Source: Candidatus Aalborgicola bjergmarkensis (GTDB taxonomy: Bacteria > Pseudomonadota > Gammaproteobacteria > Burkholderiales > Burkholderiaceae_C). From it: a stretch of 64,000 bases of DNA. Position 1 is the stretch's first letter. Each line of letters starts with the position of its first letter. The notes under the pieces were generated by a model, which worked only from the letters and a program-made list of their open reading frames with translations, ran no database searches and was not told the origin of the DNA. Of the stretch, positions 14,864 through 23,226 are shown piece by piece. The stretch is from the NCBI GenBank assembly GCA_016708725.1, contig JADJFE010000008.1, positions 124,001 to 188,000 of the forward strand, read 5' to 3'. Made by a program: the position numbers and the translations under genes.

Positions 14864-16543
14864 ATGAACACCGCCGACCTCACCGCCTTGTTAGACCGCC
14901 TGCGTGCCGAGCCGCGTGAATCGGAGTGGCTGGAATTCAAAGCCAATCGCTACGAGCCGCAAGCCATCGGCGAATACCTCTCCGCGCTGGCCAATTCGGC
15001 CTGCCTGCTGGGCAAGCCACGTGGCTACCTGGTGTTTGGCATTGAAGATGGCACGCATGCGGTGGTGGGCACCAGTTTTGACCCACAGGCCGAAGTGGGA
15101 CAGGGCAATCAGTTGTTGCCGTTGTGGCTGGCGGTGCTACTGAGCCCCAAACTCGGGTTCGAGATTCACACCTGCCAATACCGGGGCCAGCGAGTGGTGG
15201 TGTTTGAAGTGCATCCGGCGTTTGACCGACCCGTGGAGTTTCGCGGTAAGACCTATGTGCGCAATGGCACCAGCAAAGCCGCGTTGTCAGGTTACCCCGA
15301 CAAGGAGCGCGCCATCTGGACGCGCCGTGTGGACTGGAGTGCCCAGGTATGCGAACAGGCCACGTTGACCGATCTGGACCCATTGGCCATTGCCGAGGCG
15401 CGTCGCCAGTTTGCAGAAAAGAACAAAACCAAGCCTGACCGCTTGGCCGAGTTGGCCCAGTGGGATGACGCCACGTTTTTGAACAAGGCCAAGCTCTCGG
15501 TGCGTGGCTCTGTAACCCATGCGGCGTTGCTATTACTGGGACGTGAGGAATCGACTTCGCTGCTGGCGCCTGCCGTGGCGCGCATCAGCTGGATTTTGAA
15601 GAACGAGCGCAACGAAGAGCTGGACTACGAACACTTCGGCCCGCCCATGTTGCTGAACGTGAACAAGGTTCTGGCCCGTATCCGTAACCTGACGGTGCGT
15701 GAGTTGCCGGACGGCACGCTGTTTCCGGTGGAATTGACGCAGTACGACCCGTGGGTGATTCGTGAGGCCTTGCACAACTGCATTGCCCACCAGGACTATG
15801 GTTTGCGCGGTCGTATTCAGGTGGTGGAAACACCGCAAGCGCTGCTGTTGACCAATGTGGGTGGATTCTTGCCGGGGCGGGTGGAGACGGTGATTGACCA
15901 GGACGCGCCGTTGGAAATCTACCGCAACCCCTATTTGGCTGAGGCGATGGTGAGCCTGAACATGATTGACACCCAGGGCGGTGGCATCAAGCGCATGTTC
16001 CAGACGCAGCGACGGCGATTCTTCCCCATGCCAGATTACGACCTGACCCAGCCCGAGCGGGTGATGGTGACGCTGCGCGGGCGCATTCTGGATGTGCGCT
16101 ACACCCGGCTGCTGATGGCGCAGGGGGAGCTGGACTTGGGCACCATCATGCTGCTGGACAAGGTGCAGAAGGGGCAGCGGATTGACGCTGTCGAGGCCAA
16201 ACGGCTGAAGGCAGCCAGATTGGTGGAGGGACGTTACCCGAACTTGTTGGTCGCGGGAAGTGTGGCGGCCGCCACGGGTGACAAAGCGCAGCACATTCGT
16301 AACCGTGGTTTTGATAACCGCTACTACCGTGACCTGATTGTGGACTTGGTGCGCGAGCATCAGCCAGTGTCGCGGGAGGACATTGATAAGCTGCTTTTGA
16401 GTAAGCTGCCAGAGGTTTTGAGCGCCGACCAAAAAGCATCCAGGATTCATAACTTGCTGACATCCTTGTCTGGCAAACGCATTCAGAACGTTGGAACCCG
16501 GCAGGCTTCCAAATGGGTTGTGAAGGCGCCAGAAAAACAATGA
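14864..16543 (+). CDS. AlbA_2-domain, HATPase-type putative DNA/RNA-binding protein
   Basis: This 559-aa protein starts with an AlbA_2 (Schlafen-like) domain, seen as SEWLEFKANRYEPQAIGEYL and GYLVFGIEDGTH. A divergent ATP-binding domain follows with ALHNCIAHQDYGLRGRIQV near residue 300, and the C-terminal part looks like winged helices. Such proteins are often annotated as RecG-like regulators and are common in defence islands. The ATG at 14864 avoids overlap with the preceding gene; an ATG at 14834 would overlap it by 17 bp. Placement right behind the ApeA-like gene suggests co-transcription, but whether they work together is unknown. Confidence 0.78.
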   Translation: MNTADLTALLDRLRAEPRESEWLEFKANRYEPQAIGEYLSALANSACLLGKPRGYLVFGIEDGTHAVVGTSFDPQAEVGQGNQLLPLWLAVLLSPKLGFEIHTCQYRGQRVVVFEVHPAFDRPVEFRGKTYVRNGTSKAALSGYPDKERAIWTRRVDWSAQVCEQATLTDLDPLAIAEARRQFAEKNKTKPDRLAELAQWDDATFLNKAKLSVRGSVTHAALLLLGREESTSLLAPAVARISWILKNERNEELDYEHFGPPMLLNVNKVLARIRNLTVRELPDGTLFPVELTQYDPWVIREALHNCIAHQDYGLRGRIQVVETPQALLLTNVGGFLPGRVETVIDQDAPLEIYRNPYLAEAMVSLNMIDTQGGGIKRMFQTQRRRFFPMPDYDLTQPERVMVTLRGRILDVRYTRLLMAQGELDLGTIMLLDKVQKGQRIDAVEAKRLKAARLVEGRYPNLLVAGSVAAATGDKAQHIRNRGFDNRYYRDLIVDLVREHQPVSREDIDKLLLSKLPEVLSADQKASRIHNLLTSLSGKRIQNVGTRQASKWVVKAPEKQ

Positions 16544-16612
16544 TTCGGTGAGCCTAACAAAGCCCCTGCAACATGCTCACAAAGAAAGTCTTTCAAATTC
16601 AATGACTTATGA

Positions 16613-16659
16613 TTTGTTTAGTCTTTGCTAAACGCTTTGTTTAGCAAAGACTAAACAAA
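16613..16659. repeat. perfect 21-bp inverted repeat
   Basis: Two perfect 21-base arms (16613-16633 and 16639-16659), made of TTTGTTTAGTCTTTGCTAAA plus one base, flank a 5-base loop. Each arm also contains a smaller near-palindrome (TTTAG..CTAAA). No T-run follows, so a simple terminator is unlikely. It may be a double operator for the upstream AlbA_2 gene or the downstream remnant, or an element end. The space from 16544 to 16662 holds nothing else recognised. Confidence 0.85.
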
Positions 16660-16662
16660 GCG

Positions 16663-16965
16663 ATGAACTTAGCCATGCAAACTCCTTTCTCCCTCCGCAT
16701 CTTCGTCGTTGACGGCGACCCCGACGGCCTGCTAACGCGGCAGAACCAGCGACGCTGGGCAAATTACCGTGTAGCGGGGGACTCCCCTCATTTGGCGGAA
16801 GACTCCCCTCAGACGGTGACGAGCTCCCCTCATTTGATCCCGGAACTCCTGTCATTAGCCAAACCGGCCCGCATCAAGACAAAGCTTCCCGCAGATCAGG
16901 CATATCGGACTGTTTTACAGCCCACCTCGGGCCAAGCCAATTTAGCCGTCGGCGGTGGGGCATAG
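16663..16965 (+). pseudogene. chimeric gene remnant
   Basis: This 100-codon frame seems built from pieces. MQTPFSLRIFVVDGDPDGL (start at 16675) matches how a group of GIY-YIG nuclease proteins begins, but the nuclease is absent. It is followed by DSPHLAEDSPQTVTSSPHL, the repetitive linker typical of the C-terminal part of AlbA_2/ATPase proteins like the one upstream, and then by sequence I do not recognise. It starts right after the long inverted repeat. It looks like debris from two genes that happens to stay open. Confidence 0.45.
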
Positions 16966-17033
16966 CGCGGACAACGCGAGCGCCGGGAACTACCGAATTT
17001 CCATCCCACAGAAATGCAATTCAAGGAACATCC

Positions 17034-18218
17034 ATGAAAAAACTGACGCTGCGCAATATTGGTCAAATCAAGGAAGCCAATCTGTCTTTTGGCGATTTGA
17101 CGGTTTTTGTGGGGCCGCAGGCCAGTGGTAAAAGCATTTCCTTGCAATGGGTCAAATTGTTGCAAGACAGCGGGCTGGTGCAGCAGCAGCTTCACACCTA
17201 TGGGCTGGACTATGCCGGTGACTTGTCTGCGTTTCTGGACGTGTACTTTGGCGAAGGCATGCATTCCATTTGGCGTGACAGCAGCGAGGTCGCGGTGGAT
17301 GGCAAGCCTGTGGACATCAAGAAACGCATTGCCCGCCAACAGTCTGGCAAGACGGAATCCGTGTTTCTGATCCCGGCGCAACGCGTCATGGCCTTGATCA
17401 ATGGCTGGCCACGGCCATTTACGGATTACAAATCCGGTGACCCCTATGCGGTACGTGCCTTTAGCGAAAACCTGCGTTTGCTCATGGAGCGGGAATTCAA
17501 CGGCACCGGGCCTTTGTTTCCGCAATCCAATCGTCTGAAGGCAGACTACCGCAAGCTGTTGCAGAGCAGCGTTTTTGGCGAGTTCAAGCTGTCGGTTAAC
17601 AAGGTGCAATCACAAAAGCGCCTGGTGCTCGGTGTGGGGGAAGAATCGCTTCCCTTCATGGTGTGGTCAGCGGGGCAGCGCGAATTTGTACCGCTGCTGC
17701 TTGGCCTTTATTGGTTGATGCCCCCAGGCAAGGTGTCCAGGCGCAACGACATCGAGTGGGTCATCATTGAAGAGCTGGAAATGGGCTTGCACCCGCGCGC
17801 CATCTCGGTCGTGCTGCTGATTGTTCTGGAGCTGCTGACGCGCGGGTACAAGGTGATTCTCTCCACGCATTCGCCGCAAATTCTGGAACTGGTCTGGGCG
17901 CTTGAAACCCTGCGCAAGAATGATGGCAAGCCCCAGGATTTGCTGGCACTATTTAATGCACCCAAAAGTCCCGCGCTCAAATCAATGGCAGAAGTGGCGA
18001 TCCAGAAGTCTTCGAAGGTTTACTACTTCGACCCGGCTAGCAAGGTGGTGGACGTAACCAATCTCGATCCGCTGTCATCGGTGGCGCACGAGGCCAGCTG
18101 GGGCGGGCTGCTGGAGTTCAGCGCGCGTGCGAATGAAATTGTTGCAAAGGCGGTCGCCAATTCACCGGCGTTTGCTTCCGGTGCATATTCCGGAGACTTG
18201 CTCAAGGAAACCGAATGA
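17034..18218 (+). CDS. AAA-family ATPase (RecF/OLD-like), putative defence protein
   Basis: This 394-aa ATPase has an SMC/RecF-like nucleotide-binding fold. Walker A is GPQASGKS at 27-34, a signature-like SAGQRE lies near 210, Walker B is WVIIEELEMGLHP near 241-253, and the switch histidine is in STHSPQ near 277. There is no TOPRIM or helicase domain. Its stop overlaps the next start as ATGA, so it is coupled to a 147-aa protein of unknown family. ATPase plus small effector is the layout of several anti-phage systems (Septu, PARIS, Gabija), though I do not recognise this pair as one of them. Confidence 0.82.
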   Translation: MKKLTLRNIGQIKEANLSFGDLTVFVGPQASGKSISLQWVKLLQDSGLVQQQLHTYGLDYAGDLSAFLDVYFGEGMHSIWRDSSEVAVDGKPVDIKKRIARQQSGKTESVFLIPAQRVMALINGWPRPFTDYKSGDPYAVRAFSENLRLLMEREFNGTGPLFPQSNRLKADYRKLLQSSVFGEFKLSVNKVQSQKRLVLGVGEESLPFMVWSAGQREFVPLLLGLYWLMPPGKVSRRNDIEWVIIEELEMGLHPRAISVVLLIVLELLTRGYKVILSTHSPQILELVWALETLRKNDGKPQDLLALFNAPKSPALKSMAEVAIQKSSKVYYFDPASKVVDVTNLDPLSSVAHEASWGGLLEFSARANEIVAKAVANSPAFASGAYSGDLLKETE

Positions 18219-18658
18219 GCTTCAAGGCCGATGTGATGCAAGTCTTGGGCGCCGATGCATTTCGCAAAGGTTTGGGGGCATTGCGGCAAACGGACGTGGG
18301 GCACATTTCAACGCGGCACCCCAGAGACATAACGGGCAGTGCAGATGTGGATGCGTCGCTTGCAACTGCTTTGCCCAATGCTGCGCGGTGGGATTATGTT
18401 GTGGGCCGAATCCAGGGCAATGTTCTTCATACGCATTGGATTGAGGTTCACCCGGCCAATGCGGGAAAGAATGTCCATGAAGTTGAAAAGAAGCTTGCTT
18501 GGCTGACGGCATGGCTCCAGGACAAACCCTTGGCTGCTTATCCGAGAGACGTTGTGTGGATCGCTTCCGGCAAGAGCGCGTTTAACGCACGTTCACCAAG
18601 CATCAAGGCCCTGGCGGCCAAGGGCTGCCGGTTTGTCGGCGGACACCTGCATCTGTGA
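18215..18658 (+). CDS. unknown 147-aa protein coupled to the AAA ATPase
   Basis: I do not recognise a named family. The middle of the protein reads ARWDYVVGR, then about 10 residues later HTHWIEVHPANAG, then a helix EVEKKLAWLTAWL, ending with strands VVWIASG and GCRFVGGHLHL. The spacing D...E-V-H resembles a PD-(D/E)xK nuclease core with His in place of Lys, so a nuclease effector is possible but unproven. No signal peptide or membrane segment is seen. The 4-bp overlap with the ATPase gene implies a shared function. The next gene is on the other strand, so the pair forms a complete two-gene unit. Confidence 0.7.
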   Translation: MSFKADVMQVLGADAFRKGLGALRQTDVGHISTRHPRDITGSADVDASLATALPNAARWDYVVGRIQGNVLHTHWIEVHPANAGKNVHEVEKKLAWLTAWLQDKPLAAYPRDVVWIASGKSAFNARSPSIKALAAKGCRFVGGHLHL

Positions 18659-18688
18659 GCCAACGCTGAACACGCCAGTCACCAACGG

Positions 18689-20251
18689 TTAGCGGCCCTC
18701 ATCAATCGTAAACACACTGACCAGTTCCGCCAGTTTTTCAGCCTGGGTGCGCAAGGCATTGGCGGCGGCGGAGGCTTGCTCGACCAGGGCGGCGTTTTGC
18801 TGGGTGACACCGTCCATTTCGTTGATCGCCTTGTTCACCTGCTCGATACCCACGGTTTGCTCCGCACTGGCCGCGTTGATCTCGGCCATGATGCCGCTTA
18901 CCCGGTGGATGCTCTCCACCACCTGCGTCATCGTGTCGCCAGCTTGCCGCACCATGTCGCCGCCGCGTTCGACCTGGTGCACAGAGTCGTTGATCAGCCC
19001 CTTGATTTCCTTGGCAGCCTCGGCACTGCGCTGCGCAAGACTGCGCACTTCCGAAGCAACCACCGCAAAACCCCGCCCCTGTTCGCCCGCGCGCGCGGCC
19101 TCGACCGCCGCATTCAGGGCCAGAATATTGGTCTGAAACGCAATGCCATCGATCACGCTGATGATTTCGACAATTTTCCGGGACGAGGTGTTGATGGCAT
19201 GCATCATCTGCACCACCCCTTGCACCGCTTCACCGCCCTGGACTGCCACCTGGGATGCCGACTGCGCCAATTCGTCGGCCCGGTGCGCGCTTTCCGCATT
19301 TTGTTTGACGGTTGCCGTCAGCTCCTCCGTGGTGGATGCCGTCTGTTGCAGCGCACTGGCTTGCTGTTCGGTGCGGGACGACAAATCGTCATTGCCGCTG
19401 CTGATCTGCTGCGCCGCAGTGGCAATGGTTTGCGAACCATTGCGTATCTGGCCGACGGTATGCGCAAGATTGTGGTTCATGGTGGCCAGTTCGCGCATCA
19501 ACTGGCCGATTTCGTCTGTGCTGCGTGTCTCGATGCGGCTGGTCATATCGCCCTGGGCGACACGTTTGGCAATCTGTACGGCATACCGCAAGGGCCGGGT
19601 GATGCCCAAGGTAATTGAGCGTGCCAGCAGCACGCCCAGGGCCAGCGCCACAGCACCAATGCCAAACGTCAGGAACTGCAAATGGCGTCCCGAAGCCTCT
19701 GCGGCCTCCAGCACAGCGCGTTCCTCTGCTTTGTACAAATCCACCAGCTGGTTGATTTCCTTGAGCATCTGACGGTAAATCGGGTCCGTGCGCTCGGCAA
19801 TGACCTGCGCCACGCCTTCGCTGTTAAAGGCCAGGGCATAAGAAATGGCATCGGAAACGGGTTTTTCCAGCTCCTTGTCCAGGCGGGCAATATTGTCAAA
19901 GACCCGCTGTGCCTGCGGCGAAACACCCATTGCCATCAGGGCGTCTCGTGCATCCAGAAAGTTTTTCCGATGTTGCCGCAGATTGCTTTCTTCCTTGTTC
20001 ATCGCTGCCGGATTGGTGTAAAGCCCGATGCTGCGAATAGACACGACCCCTTCGAGCTGTTCACTCTTCATGGTGGTCGTGAGCGCAATCTTGGCATTGG
20101 CAAGTGCTATTCCCTTGAGCAAGGTATCCCGGTTTTTGCTGCCAATCAGGCTGTCGGCGCCCAAAACCGCCAACAGCATCAGCAGTAACACACCAAAACC
20201 CAAGCCCAGACGCTGCCCTATGCTGCTACCAAAATGAACCGAATGCGCCAT
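18689..20251 (-). CDS. methyl-accepting chemotaxis protein
   Basis: This 520-aa inner-membrane receptor has one membrane helix near residues 13-35, a periplasmic four-helix sensor, a second helix near 193-213, a HAMP domain (RPLRYAVQIAKRVAQGD) and a cytoplasmic signalling domain. The conserved hairpin is EIISVIDGIAFQTNILALNA followed by VEAARAGEQGRGFAVVASEV. It would control CheA and flagellar switching. No pentapeptide tether for CheR is visible at the C-terminus. It lies 42 bp downstream of a secreted Cache protein on the same strand, which may share its ligand. Confidence 0.93.
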   Translation of the reverse strand: MAHSVHFGSSIGQRLGLGFGVLLLMLLAVLGADSLIGSKNRDTLLKGIALANAKIALTTTMKSEQLEGVVSIRSIGLYTNPAAMNKEESNLRQHRKNFLDARDALMAMGVSPQAQRVFDNIARLDKELEKPVSDAISYALAFNSEGVAQVIAERTDPIYRQMLKEINQLVDLYKAEERAVLEAAEASGRHLQFLTFGIGAVALALGVLLARSITLGITRPLRYAVQIAKRVAQGDMTSRIETRSTDEIGQLMRELATMNHNLAHTVGQIRNGSQTIATAAQQISSGNDDLSSRTEQQASALQQTASTTEELTATVKQNAESAHRADELAQSASQVAVQGGEAVQGVVQMMHAINTSSRKIVEIISVIDGIAFQTNILALNAAVEAARAGEQGRGFAVVASEVRSLAQRSAEAAKEIKGLINDSVHQVERGGDMVRQAGDTMTQVVESIHRVSGIMAEINAASAEQTVGIEQVNKAINEMDGVTQQNAALVEQASAAANALRTQAEKLAELVSVFTIDEGR

Positions 20252-20293
20252 ATCCGAACCTGCCTTTACTTGTAATTTCTGACGCTACAGCGC

Positions 20294-20752
20294 TTACTTG
20301 TAAACACCCACACCAATGAGCACATCACCCACGACCTCAACATAGGTTGATTTGTCTTCTATCGCCTTGGTCACGGCATTGGGCCACTTGTAATCCACCC
20401 AGCCACGACCCTTGGTCTTGGCCACTTCGATGAACTTCTTGACGATGTAGACGTTGTTGGCATCCTTGATTTCCAGCAGGTTTTTGCCAATGAGTTTGGG
20501 ATTGTTGCCATGCGCACGGTTGTTGCCTTCCATGTCATAAACCATAACGTACAGGTCGCCCTTGACGAACTGGCCGTTGGGATCGTTGAACGCAGCAAAG
20601 GCCTTTTCGCGCCCATTGGCCCCCATATACGCCACCGCACTCTTGACCATGGCCATCGCCTGCTCTGGCGTGCTGCGTTCAGCAGCCCCAAGCGGCAATA
20701 CCAGCACTGCCATCAGAAAAGAAACCAGAATGGCCTTGAAAAAATTGCGCAT
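20294..20752 (-). CDS. secreted single-Cache-domain protein
   Basis: This 152-aa protein has a clear signal peptide (hydrophobic core ILVSFLMAVLVLPLGAA) and then one small Cache-type sensory domain, seen as FAAFNDPNGQFVKGDLYVMV, HGNNPKLIGKNL and a WVDYKWPN loop. It has no membrane anchor or output domain, so it is probably periplasmic. Its placement just before the chemoreceptor suggests a ligand-binding helper. The 195 bp upstream, to the divergent cytochrome gene, contains a two-component-type box for the other side. Confidence 0.75.
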   Translation of the reverse strand: MRNFFKAILVSFLMAVLVLPLGAAERSTPEQAMAMVKSAVAYMGANGREKAFAAFNDPNGQFVKGDLYVMVYDMEGNNRAHGNNPKLIGKNLLEIKDANNVYIVKKFIEVAKTKGRGWVDYKWPNAVTKAIEDKSTYVEVVGDVLIGVGVYK

Positions 20753-20895
20753 TGATACACCTCATGAAATTTGAAACACGGTTTGAAACATGTGAAGACG
20801 CTGCCCTGGTCGGCTTGCACACCAAACGCCGACACTGACAGCCGTGAGTATTTTTGCACAGACGCAAACACAGCCCACATTGACGCAGAAGTGCC

Positions 20896-20912
20896 CTTAA
20901 GAAAACCCTAAG
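20896..20912 (+). promoter_or_regulatory. PmrA/QseB-like direct-repeat box upstream of the cytochrome operon
   Basis: CTTAAG-AAAAC-CCTAAG fits the YTTAAK-N5-YTTAAK arrangement bound by PmrA/QseB-type response regulators, with one mismatch in the second half. It ends 35 bp before the first cytochrome gene, and a regulator of that class is encoded in the same cluster. Binding is inferred. Confidence 0.45.
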
Positions 20913-20947
20913 CAAGACCGGGCATCCTTGCGATCAAGGAGTTACTT

Positions 20948-21382
20948 ATGCACCCAATCACCCCCTACCGACCCTCTTTACCCTCTTGTCGCCTTGTGCG
21001 GGCCTTTGGCCTGGCGCTGGCCTGTACAGCGCTTGCGCCGCTGTCCCATGCGGCCAGTCCTGCGGAATTGTCAGCAAACTACGCCACACAGGCCAAAGCT
21101 GCCGGAGTTGCGGCGCGTGGCCAACTATTTTTCAATAGCACCCACGGCAAGGAGTGGCGTTGCGCTTCCTGTCACGGCACCGAGCCAACGCAAACGGGCA
21201 AACACGCCGCCACCGGCAAGCCCATCGGTGCATTGGCCCCGGCGTTCAACGCAGAACGATTCACCGACGCCGCCAAAACCGAAAAGTGGTTCCGCCGCAA
21301 TTGCAACGACGTGGCCGGACGCGAATGCACGGCTGCAGAAAAAGCTGACATTCTCAGCTGGTTAATGACACTAAAACCATAG
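20948..21382 (+). CDS. SHP-type monoheme cytochrome c (DUF1924)
   Basis: This 144-aa protein has a signal peptide (cleavage near SHAAS) and a single heme site CASCH at about residues 76-80. It resembles Sphaeroides heme protein (SHP), a periplasmic cytochrome that binds oxygen and small ligands at a heme whose sixth ligand is Asn; NCNDVAGRECT may carry that Asn. SHP genes are typically found with a diheme cytochrome and a cytochrome b561, exactly the two genes that follow here. It is preceded by AAGGAG at 20936-20941. Confidence 0.82.
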   Translation: MHPITPYRPSLPSCRLVRAFGLALACTALAPLSHAASPAELSANYATQAKAAGVAARGQLFFNSTHGKEWRCASCHGTEPTQTGKHAATGKPIGALAPAFNAERFTDAAKTEKWFRRNCNDVAGRECTAAEKADILSWLMTLKP

Positions 21383-21390
21383 GAAAACAT

Positions 21391-21888
21391 ATGTTCCGTT
21401 TTACCCGTATCCCCTTTATTCGTTCGCGCAGTTGGCGCATCGGCCTGTTGGCCCTTGTCGGCTGTACCTCAAACGCCATGGCAGACGACCACGGCCACAG
21501 CAACACAGGTCCCCTACTGCCCAAATACCAGCAGGAGTGTGGCTCTTGCCATACGGCTTATTCGCCCGCCTTACTACCCGCAGCCTCCTGGGGCCGCATC
21601 ATGGGCAATCTGTCGCAGCATTTTGGCTCGGATGCATCGCTGGACACCGCCACTTTGAAAGAACTCTCCGGCTGGATCAAGACCCATGCTGGAACCTACA
21701 AGCGGGTGCGCGAGGAACCACCCCAGGACCGCATCACCCGCAGTGCCTGGTTTGTGCGCGAGCACAACGAGGTGTCTTCCGCCACCTGGAAACTAGCCGC
21801 TGTCAAAAGTGCCGCCAACTGCGGCGCCTGCCATACCCAAGCCGATACAGGAGATTACCGTGAACGCAACATCCGCATCCCTCGCTGA
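21391..21888 (+). CDS. diheme cytochrome c (DHC)
   Basis: This 165-aa periplasmic protein carries two heme-binding motifs, CGSCH near residue 49 and CGACH near 147, after a signal peptide ending around NAMADD. It matches the diheme cytochrome c (DHC) that donates electrons to SHP. It lies 8 bp after the SHP gene and overlaps the start of the cytochrome b561 gene by 29 bp, so the three are co-transcribed. Confidence 0.85.
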   Translation: MFRFTRIPFIRSRSWRIGLLALVGCTSNAMADDHGHSNTGPLLPKYQQECGSCHTAYSPALLPAASWGRIMGNLSQHFGSDASLDTATLKELSGWIKTHAGTYKRVREEPPQDRITRSAWFVREHNEVSSATWKLAAVKSAANCGACHTQADTGDYRERNIRIPR

Positions 21889-22540
21889 AAAATCACGCAC
21901 CACCGCGAATACCGCAACGATTTTGGTCTGGGACGTACCGGTGCGCGTCTTCCACTGGTTGATGGTGTTGTGTTTTGCTGGAGCCTACGTCACGGCGGAA
22001 AGCGAGACTTGGAGATTGGTGCACGTGACGCTGGGCTACAGTTTGGCGGGCCTGGTGGTTTTCCGTCTGGTATGGGGATTGCTCGGCACCCGCCACGCCC
22101 GCTTCACATCCTTTGTGCGCTCCCCCCAGACTGTCATCCGTTACCTTGGAACGCTGCTGCGGCGCAGGCCCGAACACCACACCGGGCACAATCCGGCGGG
22201 AGCGCTGGCCATTGTGGGCATGCTGGTCTTGGGTCTTGCCATTTCCGCTTCGGGTTGGGCCACGTACAACGATCTGGGCGGAAATTGGGGTGAAGAACTG
22301 CACGAGGTTCTGGCCAATGGCATGCTGTTGCTGGTTGGCGTGCACATTGCTGCGGTGTTTGTATCGAGCTGGCTGCATGGTGAGAACCTGGTGCGCGCCA
22401 TGCTAAGCGGATACAAACATGGCGAACCCGGACAGGGCATTCGCAGCACGTGGTGGCCGCTGGGCCTGCTGCTACTGGTTGCGGTGCTGTGCTTTTGGGG
22501 CTTGCAATGGTACGGTGCGCCCGTGGCGGGAGCACAATAA
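21860..22540 (+). CDS. cytochrome b561-type membrane protein
   Basis: This 226-aa integral membrane diheme protein has four hydrophobic helices with heme-ligand histidines in RVFHWLMVL, HVTLGYSLAGL, ELHEVLANGMLLLVGVH and nearby. It would take electrons from quinol and pass them to the diheme cytochrome. The GTG at 21860 is chosen because AGGAG lies just before it, and a start further upstream would lie deep inside the preceding gene. The gene is followed by the two-component system after 5 bp. Confidence 0.85.
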   Translation: MNATSASLAEKSRTTANTATILVWDVPVRVFHWLMVLCFAGAYVTAESETWRLVHVTLGYSLAGLVVFRLVWGLLGTRHARFTSFVRSPQTVIRYLGTLLRRRPEHHTGHNPAGALAIVGMLVLGLAISASGWATYNDLGGNWGEELHEVLANGMLLLVGVHIAAVFVSSWLHGENLVRAMLSGYKHGEPGQGIRSTWWPLGLLLLVAVLCFWGLQWYGAPVAGAQ

Positions 22541-22545
22541 GCGCC

Positions 22546-23226
22546 ATGCGTATTTTGCTGGTTGAAGACGACTTTTTATTGGGCGATGGTCTGCGCGCCG
22601 GGCTGCGCCAACTGGGCTTCCAGGTGGATTGGGTGCGTGATGGCGAGGCCGCCGAACGCGAGTTGCGCGCCCAGCCGTACGCGGCAGCGGTGCTCGATCT
22701 GGGGCTGCCACGCAAGGATGGGCTGGCAGTGCTGGCTGCGATTCGCCAGGCGCACATCCCCACGCCGGTACTGGTGCTGACCGCGCGCGACACGGTTCCC
22801 GAGCGCATTCGCGGGCTTGACAGCGGCGCTGACGACTATGTGGTCAAACCCGTGGATTTGCACGAACTCGCCGCCCGTTTGCGTGCACTGGTGCGCCGTG
22901 CGCATGGGCAGTTGCAGGAATGTTTGAGCGCCCAGAATGTGGTGCTGGACCCGGCAGCACGCACGGTGCATCAAGCCGGTCAGCCGGTGAATCTTTCGAC
23001 CCGGGAGTTCGATCTGTTGCAGACCTTCTTACTCAGCGCCGGGCGCGTGCTTTCGCGTGAACACCTGGAACAGCAGCTCTACAGCTGGGGCCAGGAAGTG
23101 GAAAGCAACACCATCGAGGTACATGTGCACAATTTGCGCAAAAAACTGGGCAATACCCTGATTCATACCGTGCGTGGCGTGGGCTATATGCTGCTACGCG
23201 AAACACCTGCACCGCCTGCGCCATGA
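22546..23226 (+). CDS. OmpR-family response regulator (QseB/PmrA-like)
   Basis: This 226-aa regulator has a receiver domain starting MRILLVEDDFLLG, with the phosphorylated Asp in LDLGLPRKDG at about residue 51 and the conserved Lys in DYVVKP, followed by a winged-helix DNA-binding domain (VNLSTREFDLLQTFLL, IEVHVHNLRKKL, IHTVRGVGYML). It is 5 bp after the cytochrome b561 gene and overlaps the kinase gene by 4 bp, so it is probably expressed with both. The box at 20896 would allow it to control the operon. Confidence 0.9.
   Translation: MRILLVEDDFLLGDGLRAGLRQLGFQVDWVRDGEAAERELRAQPYAAAVLDLGLPRKDGLAVLAAIRQAHIPTPVLVLTARDTVPERIRGLDSGADDYVVKPVDLHELAARLRALVRRAHGQLQECLSAQNVVLDPAARTVHQAGQPVNLSTREFDLLQTFLLSAGRVLSREHLEQQLYSWGQEVESNTIEVHVHNLRKKLGNTLIHTVRGVGYMLLRETPAPPAP

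Noticed and set aside
15533..16540. Open frame of 335 codons antisense to the AlbA_2/ATPase gene
   Set aside because: The plus strand encodes a recognisable protein over the whole span; the minus frame has no motif.
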